This document shows, in pieces, positions 10,889 through 18,355 of a stretch of DNA of 41,038 nucleotides. Numbering within the stretch: position 1 is the first letter of the stretch; every line of letters begins with the position of its first letter. The translations under genes were made by a program, and so were the position numbers. The DNA is taken from positions 1-41,038 of the forward strand of contig CAJXKY010000020.1 of assembly GCA_913055675.1 (NCBI GenBank). Direction: 5' to 3'. The stretch is from an uncultured Halanaerobiales bacterium. GTDB lineage: Bacteria > Bacillota > Halanaerobiia > Halanaerobiales > M55B127. The notes beneath the pieces were generated by a model. That model made no database searches, was not told the DNA's origin, and was given only the letters and a program-made list of their open reading frames with translations.

Positions 10889-11296
10889 ATGGGGAAAAAG
10901 CTATATCGTTCAAGGGAAAATAGAGTTTTAGGAGGAGTATGTGGAGGTATTGGAGAATATTTTGAAATTGACCCCGTGATAGTAAGATTGATATTTTTGA
11001 TATTATTTTTTGTTGGTGGAGTTGGATTTTTAGGTTATCTTATAGCATGGATTATTATACCTGAAAGGCCTTTAGACTATGAAGAAGTTGAATTTGAGAT
11101 TGATGAAGAAGCTGTAAAAAAACAAAAAGAAAAAAGAATGAAAATCCTAGGATATATATTGTTTGGTCTAGGTATATTTTTCATTCTAGAATTATGGTTC
11201 AATATTGATTTTGATCTAGGAGCTGAGTTTTGGTCTCTTGGATTAATTATAATTGGACTTGTTATAATATTTAAAAACAAAAAGAAAAATAGATAA
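10889..11296 (+). CDS. PspC-domain membrane protein
   Basis: A 135-residue protein with an N-terminal PspC domain: KLYRSRENRVLGGVCGGIGEYFEIDPVIVRLIF (about 4-36) then a hydrophobic span and the typical IAWIIIPE. After an acidic/lysine linker come two more hydrophobic segments (about 85-102 and 112-128), a layout also seen in membrane stress proteins with a LiaI/LiaF-like transmembrane part. PspC proteins sense or respond to membrane stress in other bacteria; the role here is inferred. It starts behind GGAGGGGG. The stop is only 2 bp from the stop of the convergent MATE gene, with no terminator hairpin between them. Confidence 0.85.
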   Translation: MGKKLYRSRENRVLGGVCGGIGEYFEIDPVIVRLIFLILFFVGGVGFLGYLIAWIIIPERPLDYEEVEFEIDEEAVKKQKEKRMKILGYILFGLGIFFILELWFNIDFDLGAEFWSLGLIIIGLVIIFKNKKKNR

Positions 11297-11298
11297 TC

Positions 11299-12684
11299 CT
11301 ATTCAGGTAAATCTTTAATAAGATTTCTGGTTTCCATTTCTTTTATCACTTTATCTAAAGTGAATTTAAGCCAGATCGCAGCCGGTATAATACTAACCAC
11401 TTCTGATATAGGGAAAGCATACCATAAGTTATTTAACCCATACCATTGTCCTAATAGATACATTAAGGGTAGTAATATAATTATTTGCCTTAAAAATGAA
11501 AAGAAAAGACTAGGTAGTCCTTTTCCTAGGGCTTGAAAAGTTGTTGAAATGATAATAGCTGGTCCTATTATAGGAAAAGCAATACTGATTTTCTTTAATG
11601 CATTTGATCCAATTCTGATGAGTTCGGGGTCGTTATTAAATAAAGTAACTAATTGTTCAGGTATAGTTTGAAATAATATAAAACCAATCATAGTAAAGGC
11701 GAATCCTACTAAACCAGCTACCTTAATTGTTTTCAACATCCTTTTAGGATTATTATGGCCATAGTTATATCCAACTATTGGCATAAATCCTTGATTTAAA
11801 CCGAATACCGGCATGAAAATAAAGGATTGTAATCTAAAATAGATACCAGCTGCTGCTAGGGCGGTAGTTGTGAAAGATGCTAAAATTTTATTCATTCCTG
11901 CTAACATGAAACTTGCTAAAAATTGCATAATCATGGCTGGGAAACCTACTCTATATATTTCTGTAATTACATTTAAATCGAAATCAAAAGTATTGAAATC
12001 TAATTTTAATTCGTTTTTATCACTAAAAAGCATAACTACTAAAAATAATCCACTGAGTAATCTTGCTATAACAGTTGCTACAGCTGCCCCTTCAATTCCG
12101 AGCTGTGGGAAAATCCATATTCCGAAAATTAATAAGGGGTCTAAAATAATATTAATAAAAGCTCCAATTATCATTACAACCATTGGAGTAAAAGTATTGC
12201 CCTCTCCTCTTAATATATTGTTTGATATCATGGGGAAAAATAATGCTATCGATCCCATAAATATAATAGAGATGTAACGGGTACCCAAACTAATTAAAGT
12301 TGCATCATTAGTAAAAATTAATAGTAACTGATTTGAAAAAAAGTAACCTACAGCTGCAATGATTATTCCATAAAAAATGGAAATAAGGATTACATGTTCT
12401 GCTGCATTTGCAGCTTTTTCTCGATTACCTTCTCCAAGCAACCTTGAGATCAGTGAACTTGTACCAATTCCTGTTCCTACAGCGATAGCTATAATAATCA
12501 TCTGTAAGGGGAAACTTAATGATAAAGCAGATAAAGAATCTGTACCTAAACGACCCACATAAATGCTGTCTACTACACTATATAAAGCTTGAATAGCCAT
12601 AGCTATTACGGATGGAATAGATAATCTGAATAATAAAGGAACAATAGGTTCTGTTCCCATTCTTTTTGATTTTGTATTTTCCAA
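11299..12684 (-). CDS. MATE family efflux transporter
   Basis: A multidrug and toxin extrusion type cation-coupled antiporter of about 461 residues with twelve hydrophobic segments. Family marks include GTEPIVPLLFRLSIPSVIAM near the start, YVGRLGTDSLSALSL after the first helix, NQGFMPIVGYNYG in the second half, and ILRGEGNTF. An upstream GTG at 12693 is in frame, but the ribosome binding site GAGGTG covers it. That site is 6 nt from TTG 12684, so TTG is the better start. Substrate is unknown. It converges on the PspC gene with a 2-bp gap. Confidence 0.9.
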   Translation of the reverse strand: MENTKSKRMGTEPIVPLLFRLSIPSVIAMAIQALYSVVDSIYVGRLGTDSLSALSLSFPLQMIIIAIAVGTGIGTSSLISRLLGEGNREKAANAAEHVILISIFYGIIIAAVGYFFSNQLLLIFTNDATLISLGTRYISIIFMGSIALFFPMISNNILRGEGNTFTPMVVMIIGAFINIILDPLLIFGIWIFPQLGIEGAAVATVIARLLSGLFLVVMLFSDKNELKLDFNTFDFDLNVITEIYRVGFPAMIMQFLASFMLAGMNKILASFTTTALAAAGIYFRLQSFIFMPVFGLNQGFMPIVGYNYGHNNPKRMLKTIKVAGLVGFAFTMIGFILFQTIPEQLVTLFNNDPELIRIGSNALKKISIAFPIIGPAIIISTTFQALGKGLPSLFFSFLRQIIILLPLMYLLGQWYGLNNLWYAFPISEVVSIIPAAIWLKFTLDKVIKEMETRNLIKDLPE

Positions 12685-12719
12685 AAAAATCACCTCGAAA
12701 ATTTAATTTACCTATATAA

Positions 12720-12748
12720 AGGATATATGATTAATATTTTAATGTCAA
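12720..12748 (-). promoter_or_regulatory. probable promoter of the MATE gene
   Basis: On the minus strand a perfect TTGACA (12743-12748) and TATCCT (12720-12725) are 17 nt apart, about 36 nt before the TTG start. Confidence 0.5.
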
Positions 12749-12803
12749 TTATATAGACAATAACTAGAATTATTATAAAATTTTTGAAAAGGAGAATTTT
12801 ATT

Positions 12804-13142
12804 ATGTTAGAAAAAACTACTTTTGATAACTTTGCAAATTTAGATATTAGGGTCGGTCGAATTATTGATATTAAAGTTTTTCCTAAAGCCAACAAACCAG
12901 CATATAAATTATGGGTGGATTTTGGTGAAGAAATTGGTATTAAAAAATCAAGTGCTCAGATAACAGAAAAGTATTCAAAACCTGAACTCGAAAGTAAAAA
13001 GGTTATTGCAATAATTAATTTTGAACCTTTACAGATTGCTGATTTTACGTCGGAAATTTTAGTTTTAGGAATATACTCTGAAGATGGAGTAGTGTTGTTG
13101 AGTCCAGACAAAGATGTAAATATAGGAGAAAAGGTAGGATAA
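12804..13142 (+). CDS. csaA: CsaA-like tRNA-binding domain protein
   Basis: A 112-residue single-domain OB-fold protein of the EMAP/Trbp111 type. Features: FANLDIRVGRIIDIKVFPKANKPAYKL (9-35), the basic segment GIKKSSAQIT, and the C-terminal EDGVVLLSPDKDVNIGEKVG. CsaA proteins form dimers, bind tRNA or peptides and have been described as secretion-linked chaperones; the exact role remains open. ATG 12804 has AAGGAG 8 nt upstream. The M20 amidohydrolase begins 20 nt after its stop, so the two likely form an operon. Confidence 0.9.
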   Translation: MLEKTTFDNFANLDIRVGRIIDIKVFPKANKPAYKLWVDFGEEIGIKKSSAQITEKYSKPELESKKVIAIINFEPLQIADFTSEILVLGIYSEDGVVLLSPDKDVNIGEKVG

Positions 13143-13162
13143 TACAGAAAGGAGTTTTTGGT

Positions 13163-14353
13163 TTGTTAGATGATAATTCAATAAATAAAAAGGCAGATCA
13201 ATTAAAAGAAAAATTAATAAAATGGCGTAGATTGATTCATAAAAATCCCGAACTTGGTTTTAATGAAACAGACACTTCAGACTTTATAACCACTAAATTA
13301 AAGGAGTTTGGTATTGAATATGAACGGATGTGTGGGACGGGTGTAGTTGGTTTAATAAAAGGTGATAATAAAGGAAAGACACTTGCTATTAGAGCTGATA
13401 TAGATGGTTTAGCAATAAAAGAAAAAAATGATGTGAGTTATAAGTCCCAAAATGAAGGAGTAATGCATGCCTGTGGACATGATGCACATACAGCCATATT
13501 ATTGGGTACTGCAAAACTACTTTCAGAAATGAAAGAAGATATAAAAGGAAATGTAAAATTAATTTTCCAACCAGCTGAAGAAGGTCCTGGTGGAGCTAAA
13601 CCGATGATAAAAGAAGGTGTTTTAGAAAATCCCAAAGTAGATTATATAATTGGACTTCATATAAATCCGGGAATAAAATCAGGAAAAGTAGGTATAAAAA
13701 AAGGAAGAATGTTAGCTGCTCCAGATCAATTTAAAATTAAAGTTAAAGGAAAAGGAGCACATGGTGCTCGGCCAGAAGAAGGTGTTGATCCGATAACTAT
13801 TGGTTCAAAAATTATATTGGGCTTACAACAAATTAAAAGTAGGGAGGTAGAGGCTTTAAAACCTTTAGTGATAAGCTGTGGTTCATTTCATGCTGGGGAT
13901 GCGTTTAACGCTATTCCTGAAGAAGCAATAATTGAAGGTACAGTTCGATCATTTGATAACGAATTAAGAAAGAAAGTGAAAAGAAGGATTCACGAAATAA
14001 TTGAAAATGTAACAAAAGCTTATAAGGCAGATTATGATTATGAATATAACTTTGTATATCCTCCGTGCTATAATGATCCTAAACTCACAAAGGTTATGGG
14101 AGAAGTAATTACAGAAAAATTAGGAGATAATAATCTTTACGAGATACCAAAACCTTCTATGGGCGGTGATGATTTTGCCTACTTTTCTCAAAAAGTTCCA
14201 GGTACTTATATGAGATTAGGAACTAAAAATAAAGAAAAAGAGGCCGTTAACTCCCTTCATTCCCCTTATTTTAAACTTGATGAGGATATATTAAAACAAG
14301 GAGTTAAATTGTTTTCACATGGAGCGAATAGGATTTTAAATAAAGGTTATTAA
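13163..14353 (+). CDS. M20 family amidohydrolase (hippurate/IAA-amino acid hydrolase type)
   Basis: A 396-residue dinuclear metal amidohydrolase of the M20D group (hippurate, N-acetyl-amino acid or IAA-amino acid hydrolases). Visible: WRRLIHKNPELGFNE (20-34), the metal site HACGHDAHTAILLG, QPAEEGPGGAKPMI with the catalytic Glu, GKGAHGARPEEGVDP in the dimerisation domain, and MGGDDFAYF near the end. Substrate cannot be told from sequence. The TTG start at 13163 is chosen because AAAGGAG lies 8 nt upstream and no ATG or GTG fits. Its last 18 bp overlap the 3' end of the convergent AEC transporter gene. Confidence 0.9.
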   Translation: MLDDNSINKKADQLKEKLIKWRRLIHKNPELGFNETDTSDFITTKLKEFGIEYERMCGTGVVGLIKGDNKGKTLAIRADIDGLAIKEKNDVSYKSQNEGVMHACGHDAHTAILLGTAKLLSEMKEDIKGNVKLIFQPAEEGPGGAKPMIKEGVLENPKVDYIIGLHINPGIKSGKVGIKKGRMLAAPDQFKIKVKGKGAHGARPEEGVDPITIGSKIILGLQQIKSREVEALKPLVISCGSFHAGDAFNAIPEEAIIEGTVRSFDNELRKKVKRRIHEIIENVTKAYKADYDYEYNFVYPPCYNDPKLTKVMGEVITEKLGDNNLYEIPKPSMGGDDFAYFSQKVPGTYMRLGTKNKEKEAVNSLHSPYFKLDEDILKQGVKLFSHGANRILNKGY

Positions 14354-15262
14354 ATAAATAAATAGAGGTATAGTAAAAACAGAAAATAGAGTTGTGATAA
14401 AAACTCCTTCAGCTGCAAAAATATGATCACCGTTAAATTTTTCTGCAAAAAGCACTATTTGTGCACCAGATGGCATTGCTACTAATAAAACACTGATTTG
14501 ATATATTATTGGTTCTAGATCAAAGAAGGATAGGGCTAGTAGAACTATTAAAGGATATACAATCAATTTCATTAATCCTATGAGGATAAGATATTTATTT
14601 GTAAAAATATGTTTAAAATCTACAGCTACAAGAGCACTACCAATTACAAGCATTGAAATTGGGAAGGTAATATCACCTAACATTTCGAGTGAACCAGTAA
14701 TAAATGTTGGTGGATTATAACCGGTAAACAACAAAATAAAACCTATTATAATTGCTATTACACCGTTATTTAAGATATTACTATATTCAAATTTATTCTC
14801 ATCTTCTTTTCTAGTGAAAAGATATACACCGTATGTCCATACAAATATATTGTAAAAGATAATTTTAATTACATTTAATATAATACCATTTTCAGGAAAT
14901 AAGGTTGTGATTACAGGAATACCCATATAACCAACATTACCAAAAATGAGTAAGAATTTGAAGACAGTGTCTTCAGATAAAGACAAATTAAATATTCTTG
15001 CAGTAATTTCTGTCACTGCAAGAACTAACAGGTATATTATTGCGGTTATAATAGTGAAAATTTTAACATAATTTATTAGTTCATTATTGATTTCTACAAT
15101 CATGGAAGATATAATTAAAGCAGGTAATGCAATATCAACCAATAGATTTGATAAGCCTTTATTTAATTTTTCATTGATAAAATTCTTTTTTCTCAAAATA
15201 AACCCCAAAAATATAAGCATAAAAAGGCTTAGAATTTGAGAAATGACTACTCCATATGCCAT
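14336..15262 (-). CDS. AEC (auxin efflux carrier) family transporter
   Basis: A membrane carrier of about 308 residues with roughly ten hydrophobic segments. Signs of the AEC family are LSLFMLIFLGFILRKKNFINEKLNKGLSNLLVDIALPALIISSM at the start, a central FGNVGYMGIPV and C-terminal AMPSGAQIVLFAEKF. Members move organic acids or amino acids; the substrate is unknown. An upstream in-frame ATG at 15307 lacks a ribosome binding site. ATG 15262 is preceded by AGGAAAG at a longish 12 nt and puts the first helix near the N-terminus. The 3' end overlaps the M20 gene by 18 bp. Confidence 0.85.
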   Translation of the reverse strand: MAYGVVISQILSLFMLIFLGFILRKKNFINEKLNKGLSNLLVDIALPALIISSMIVEINNELINYVKIFTIITAIIYLLVLAVTEITARIFNLSLSEDTVFKFLLIFGNVGYMGIPVITTLFPENGIILNVIKIIFYNIFVWTYGVYLFTRKEDENKFEYSNILNNGVIAIIIGFILLFTGYNPPTFITGSLEMLGDITFPISMLVIGSALVAVDFKHIFTNKYLILIGLMKLIVYPLIVLLALSFFDLEPIIYQISVLLVAMPSGAQIVLFAEKFNGDHIFAAEGVFITTLFSVFTIPLFIYLITFI

Positions 15263-15284
15263 TATATATACCAACTTTCCTAAT

Positions 15285-15312
15285 TTGATTTCAAGTAATT
15301 GTATCATAATAT
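15285..15312 (+). promoter_or_regulatory. possible promoter of the hydrogenase-type regulator gene
   Basis: TTGATT (15285-15290) and TAATAT (15307-15312) are 16 nt apart, about 28 nt before ATG 15341. The match is modest, and it overlaps the 5' region of the divergent AEC gene. Confidence 0.35.
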
Positions 15313-15340
15313 AAATAAGGGTGTCAAAGGAGAGCTAATT

Positions 15341-17944
15341 ATGAAAAACTTTGTGACCACTATCAAAGATTCTTGTCATGAGTGCTATGCATGTGTAAGA
15401 AACTGCCCTGTGAAAGCTTTACGGGTAAAAAATGGGCAGGCTGAAGTAATTGAAAATCGTTGTATAAACTGCACTAATTGTGTAAATATCTGTTCCCAAG
15501 GGGCTAAAGAAGTTAAAAACTATATAGAGGAAGTAAGTTCTACATTAATAGATGATAAGAATGATTTAGTAATTGGTTTAGCTCCAAGTTTTCCTGCCTA
15601 TAATACTGACCTTTCTTATCAAGATTGGAAAGTAATTTTATATCAGGCAGGTTTTAAAGAGGTATATGAAGTAGCCTGGGGAGCTCAACTAATTATTGAA
15701 GAGTACCAAAAACATTTACAAGAAATTAATACTCCTTTAATAAGTAGCACCTGTCCAGTAGTGGTAAATTATGTTCGAAAATATTATCCTGATTTAGTAG
15801 AATATTTAGCTCCAATTTTATCCCCAATGGGAGCTTTGGTTAGGTATTTAGAAAAGACAACTGACCATAATACAAAGGTTGTATTAGTAGGTCCCTGTCA
15901 TGCAAAAAAATCAGAATTTACTGATAACAGTAAAGTGGCTGGAGTTTTAACCTATACAGAATTTTTTAATATGTTTGAAGAAAAATTCAAGAAATATAAA
16001 GATAAAAATACAATTAGCCTACAAAATTCAGATTTAACATCGCTCATAAATGATAGTTCTCGTCAGATACCTTTAGCAGGGGGCCTCAAAGGTGCTTTGC
16101 AAAATGATATAGATGAAAGATATTTAAAAGTAGAAGGCAGCAAAAAACTAAGTGCTCTTTTTGAAATGATGTCTAAGAAAGAAATAATGCCCAAATTTGT
16201 AGATGCCCTATTCTGTGATGGTTGTATCAATGGAGTAGATTTGACTGAAAAAAGTCATTTCAAAAAAGAAATTGCTGTGAACAAATATATAAAAAATGAT
16301 AAAAAAGTAAATCAGTTAAAATATAACCCCAAAGTAAAAAGTGATTTAAATTTAAAAATCACATTTAACAGTGATTATCAACAATTAGAAAATCCTTCAG
16401 AAGAGAAAATATGGGAGATATTGGCTAAGACCAATAAGTATTCTAAAGAAGACTTATTAAATTGTGGAGCCTGTGGCTATGAGTCATGTAAAGAGAAGGC
16501 TGTAGCAGTTTATCAAGATTTGGCGGAAGTTGAAATGTGTTTACCATATTTACTTAATGAAAAGAGAAATGAAGTACAGGATATAAAGGAATTAAATATT
16601 GAACTAGATAATATTATTGATTCTTCCTATGACGGAATGTTAGTTGTAAATAATGATTTAAGAGTTGAAAGAGTTAATTCATCCTATTTAGAGATTGTAA
16701 ATTTAGCTGAAGATAAACTTTTAAATATGAGATTAAATGAACTAGAAGAGAAGAAAATAATATATCCTTCTGCTGCTTTGCTTGCTTTTAAAGAAAAAAG
16801 AAGTGTAACTATCGTTCAAAACACAAATCAAAAAAGACTTTTAACAACTGCCACTCCAATTTTTCATGATGATAACGAGTTAAAAAGAGTAATAGTTAAT
16901 GCTCGAGATATAAAAGAACTAGATATGGCAGTTGATAAAAATGATTCTGACAGTGCTAAAATAAAATTAACGATAAATAATAATGAATCAGATTTTAACG
17001 AGATGTCACATATAGTTTGTAAGTCAGACGAAATGAAAAGAATTTTAAATATTTCTCAAAAAATTGGGAATACAGACTCAACAGTTCTTATATCAGGTGA
17101 CTCAGGAGTGGGTAAAGAGGTTATAGCAAGATATATACATCAGCTTAATGAAAATCGAGAAGAATTTATAAAAATCAATTGTGGAGCTATTCCTGAAAGG
17201 TTGTTGGAATCTGAATTATTTGGATATGAAACAGGTGCTTTTAGTGGAGCAAGGAGAGAAGGTAAACCTGGACTTATAGAAAAGGCTAATAAAGGGACTT
17301 TGTTTTTAGATGAAATAGGTGAGATGCCCTTAAATATGCAGGTCAAGTTACTACAGGTTATCCAGGAACATAAAGTGACACGAATTGGTGGAACAGAACC
17401 AATCAGAGTAGATTTTCGATTAATCACTGCAACTAATAGAGATCTCAAAGAAATGGTTAATCAAGATAAATTTCGAGAGGACCTGTTCTATAGATTAAAT
17501 GTTATACCGATCGAAATACCTCCTTTAACCGAAAGAACTGCAGATATTATGCCGTTATTTAAATATTACAAAAAAATATTTAGTGATAAGTATGATAAAG
17601 AAATTAGTTTTGGACCGAAGGTTAAAAAAACTCTATTAAATTACAATTGGCCTGGTAATGTAAGGGAATTAATTAATTTATTAGAAAGAGTTATAGTAAC
17701 GACTGAAGATGAGAAATTAATTACTCAAGAAGAAATAGAAAATAACTTGAATATAAAAGAAACCAGGAATAAAGATGAAATAGTAGTAAAAAAAGTTATT
17801 CCTTTAAAAGAAGCAGTCAATAATGTAGAAAAAAAATTACTTTCACTTGCCAAAAAGGAAGGTAAGTCTACTTATGAAATTGCAGAAATGCTTGGTGTAA
17901 ATCAATCTACCATAGTAAGAAAGTTGAAAAAGTACTTTAATTAG
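15341..17944 (+). CDS. sigma-54 activator with sensory [FeFe]-hydrogenase domain
   Basis: An 867-residue one-component regulator. Domains in order: two 4Fe-4S ferredoxin motifs (C12, C15, C18, C22; C41, C44, C47, C51); a hydrogenase large-subunit-like domain (about 73-330) with H-cluster cysteines C138 (motif L1, STCP), C186 (L2, GPCHAKK), and C292 and C295 (L3, FCDGC); another 4Fe-4S cluster (C375, C378, C383, C400); a PAS domain (about 420-525); a sigma-54 AAA+ domain (about 558-790) with Walker A GDSGVGKE (586-593), GAFSGA (632-637) and Walker B LFLDEIG; and a Fis/TyrR-type helix-turn-helix (about 829-865). It most likely senses H2 or redox state and opens sigma-54 promoters. L1 lacks the proton-relay cysteine, as in sensory hydrogenases. 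ATG 15341, with AAAGGAG 8 nt upstream, is preferred to TTG 15299. It lies just upstream of the hydrogenase operon. The function is inferred from domains and position. Confidence 0.9.
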   Translation: MKNFVTTIKDSCHECYACVRNCPVKALRVKNGQAEVIENRCINCTNCVNICSQGAKEVKNYIEEVSSTLIDDKNDLVIGLAPSFPAYNTDLSYQDWKVILYQAGFKEVYEVAWGAQLIIEEYQKHLQEINTPLISSTCPVVVNYVRKYYPDLVEYLAPILSPMGALVRYLEKTTDHNTKVVLVGPCHAKKSEFTDNSKVAGVLTYTEFFNMFEEKFKKYKDKNTISLQNSDLTSLINDSSRQIPLAGGLKGALQNDIDERYLKVEGSKKLSALFEMMSKKEIMPKFVDALFCDGCINGVDLTEKSHFKKEIAVNKYIKNDKKVNQLKYNPKVKSDLNLKITFNSDYQQLENPSEEKIWEILAKTNKYSKEDLLNCGACGYESCKEKAVAVYQDLAEVEMCLPYLLNEKRNEVQDIKELNIELDNIIDSSYDGMLVVNNDLRVERVNSSYLEIVNLAEDKLLNMRLNELEEKKIIYPSAALLAFKEKRSVTIVQNTNQKRLLTTATPIFHDDNELKRVIVNARDIKELDMAVDKNDSDSAKIKLTINNNESDFNEMSHIVCKSDEMKRILNISQKIGNTDSTVLISGDSGVGKEVIARYIHQLNENREEFIKINCGAIPERLLESELFGYETGAFSGARREGKPGLIEKANKGTLFLDEIGEMPLNMQVKLLQVIQEHKVTRIGGTEPIRVDFRLITATNRDLKEMVNQDKFREDLFYRLNVIPIEIPPLTERTADIMPLFKYYKKIFSDKYDKEISFGPKVKKTLLNYNWPGNVRELINLLERVIVTTEDEKLITQEEIENNLNIKETRNKDEIVVKKVIPLKEAVNNVEKKLLSLAKKEGKSTYEIAEMLGVNQSTIVRKLKKYFN

Positions 17945-17945
17945 G

Positions 17946-17986
17946 ATGATGCTTATATGCATTATATTGATGCATTGATGCATCAT
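17946..17986. promoter_or_regulatory. cluster of TGATGC half-sites, candidate enhancer for the sigma-54 activator
   Basis: TGATGC occurs at 17947, 17968 and 17976, the last within a perfect 10-bp palindrome TGATGCATCA (17976-17985). TGATGCA and TGCATCA also form an inverted repeat with a 4-nt spacer (17968-17985). The outer arms ATGATGC (17946-17952) and GCATCAT (17980-17986) pair as well, and ATGCAT occurs at 17957. The cluster begins 1 bp after the regulator's stop and lies about 190 bp upstream of the -24/-12 promoter, a normal enhancer distance. Binding by this regulator is inference. Confidence 0.55.
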
Positions 17987-17997
17987 ACTTTATTCCC

Positions 17998-18016
17998 TGT
18001 TATTAGAGCGATAACA
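17998..18016. repeat. inverted repeat TGTTAT-N7-ATAACA
   Basis: A perfect 6-bp inverted repeat with a 7-nt centre, in the gap between the regulator and the hydrogenase operon. It could be an operator. The GTTA to TAAC spacing is 9 nt, not the 6 nt of a Rex site, so the binding protein is unknown. Confidence 0.35.
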
Positions 18017-18066
18017 AAACTATAAATAAAAATAGTTGTATAATTAATGCAATATAGCATTATTAG

Positions 18067-18096
18067 AGTTCCCATTTGGTTGGGAACTTTTTTGTT
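18067..18096 (+). terminator. intrinsic terminator after the regulator gene
   Basis: An 8-bp stem AGTTCCCA / TGGGAACT with a 6-nt loop is followed by TTTTTT. It separates the regulator transcript from the hydrogenase operon. Confidence 0.9.
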
Positions 18097-18170
18097 TTTG
18101 AAGACAATATGTTATTAGTTTTACACAGTACAATAGGGATTATAAAACCATTTTTTAATAATTAGCATGG

Positions 18171-18188
18171 TTGGCATATTAAATGCAT
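18171..18188 (+). promoter_or_regulatory. sigma-54 (-24/-12) promoter of the hydrogenase operon
   Basis: TTGGCAT followed by ATGCAT places GG (18173-18174) and GC (18185-18186) exactly 10 nt apart, the fixed spacing of sigma-54 promoters, with good agreement to TTGGCAC-N5-TTGCAT. The start point would be near 18198. It is downstream of the terminator and next to a gene for a sigma-54 activator. Confidence 0.8.
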
Positions 18189-18197
18189 AATATAATA

Positions 18198-18355
18198 GGG
18201 GAAACGTTTGTGAAAAAAATAATTAACATGGTTATTTCTAAAAAGAATAACAAAGGGAGGGATAGGAGAAGATAATATAGATAATAATAAATAAATAAAG
18301 AAAAAAATTTTAAACCTATATGAGAATGTGTTCACATACACGAAGGGAGGATAAT
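18198..18355 (+). other. long 5' leader of the hydrogenase operon
   Basis: If transcription starts at the sigma-54 promoter, the leader is about 160 nt, A-rich and without a gene. It holds GTTATT/AATAAC (18229-18249, a weak hairpin) and ATGTG-TT-CACAT (18326-18337), which lies just before the ribosome binding site AAGGGAGG. No known riboswitch was recognised. Confidence 0.4.

Noticed and set aside
11870..12277. 135-codon plus-strand frame inside the MATE gene
   Set aside because: It is antisense to a well-supported transporter, and its composition is that of a reversed membrane protein.
15299..15340. Start of the hydrogenase-type regulator at TTG 15299
   Set aside because: No ribosome binding site precedes it, while ATG 15341 has AAAGGAG at 8 nt and opens directly into the ferredoxin domain.
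17998..18016. TGTTAT-N7-ATAACA as a Rex binding site controlling the hydrogenase operon
   Set aside because: The half-sites resemble Rex, but GTTA and TAAC are 9 nt apart instead of 6, so both arms cannot fit the known Rex dimer spacing.
18206..18230. TTGTGA followed by TTAACA in the hydrogenase leader as a Rex site
   Set aside because: The spacing between half-sites is several bases too long and the second arm is imperfect.
18198..18355. Riboswitch in the hydrogenase operon leader
   Set aside because: The leader is long but A-rich, with only weak hairpins and no consensus core of a riboswitch class that I know.
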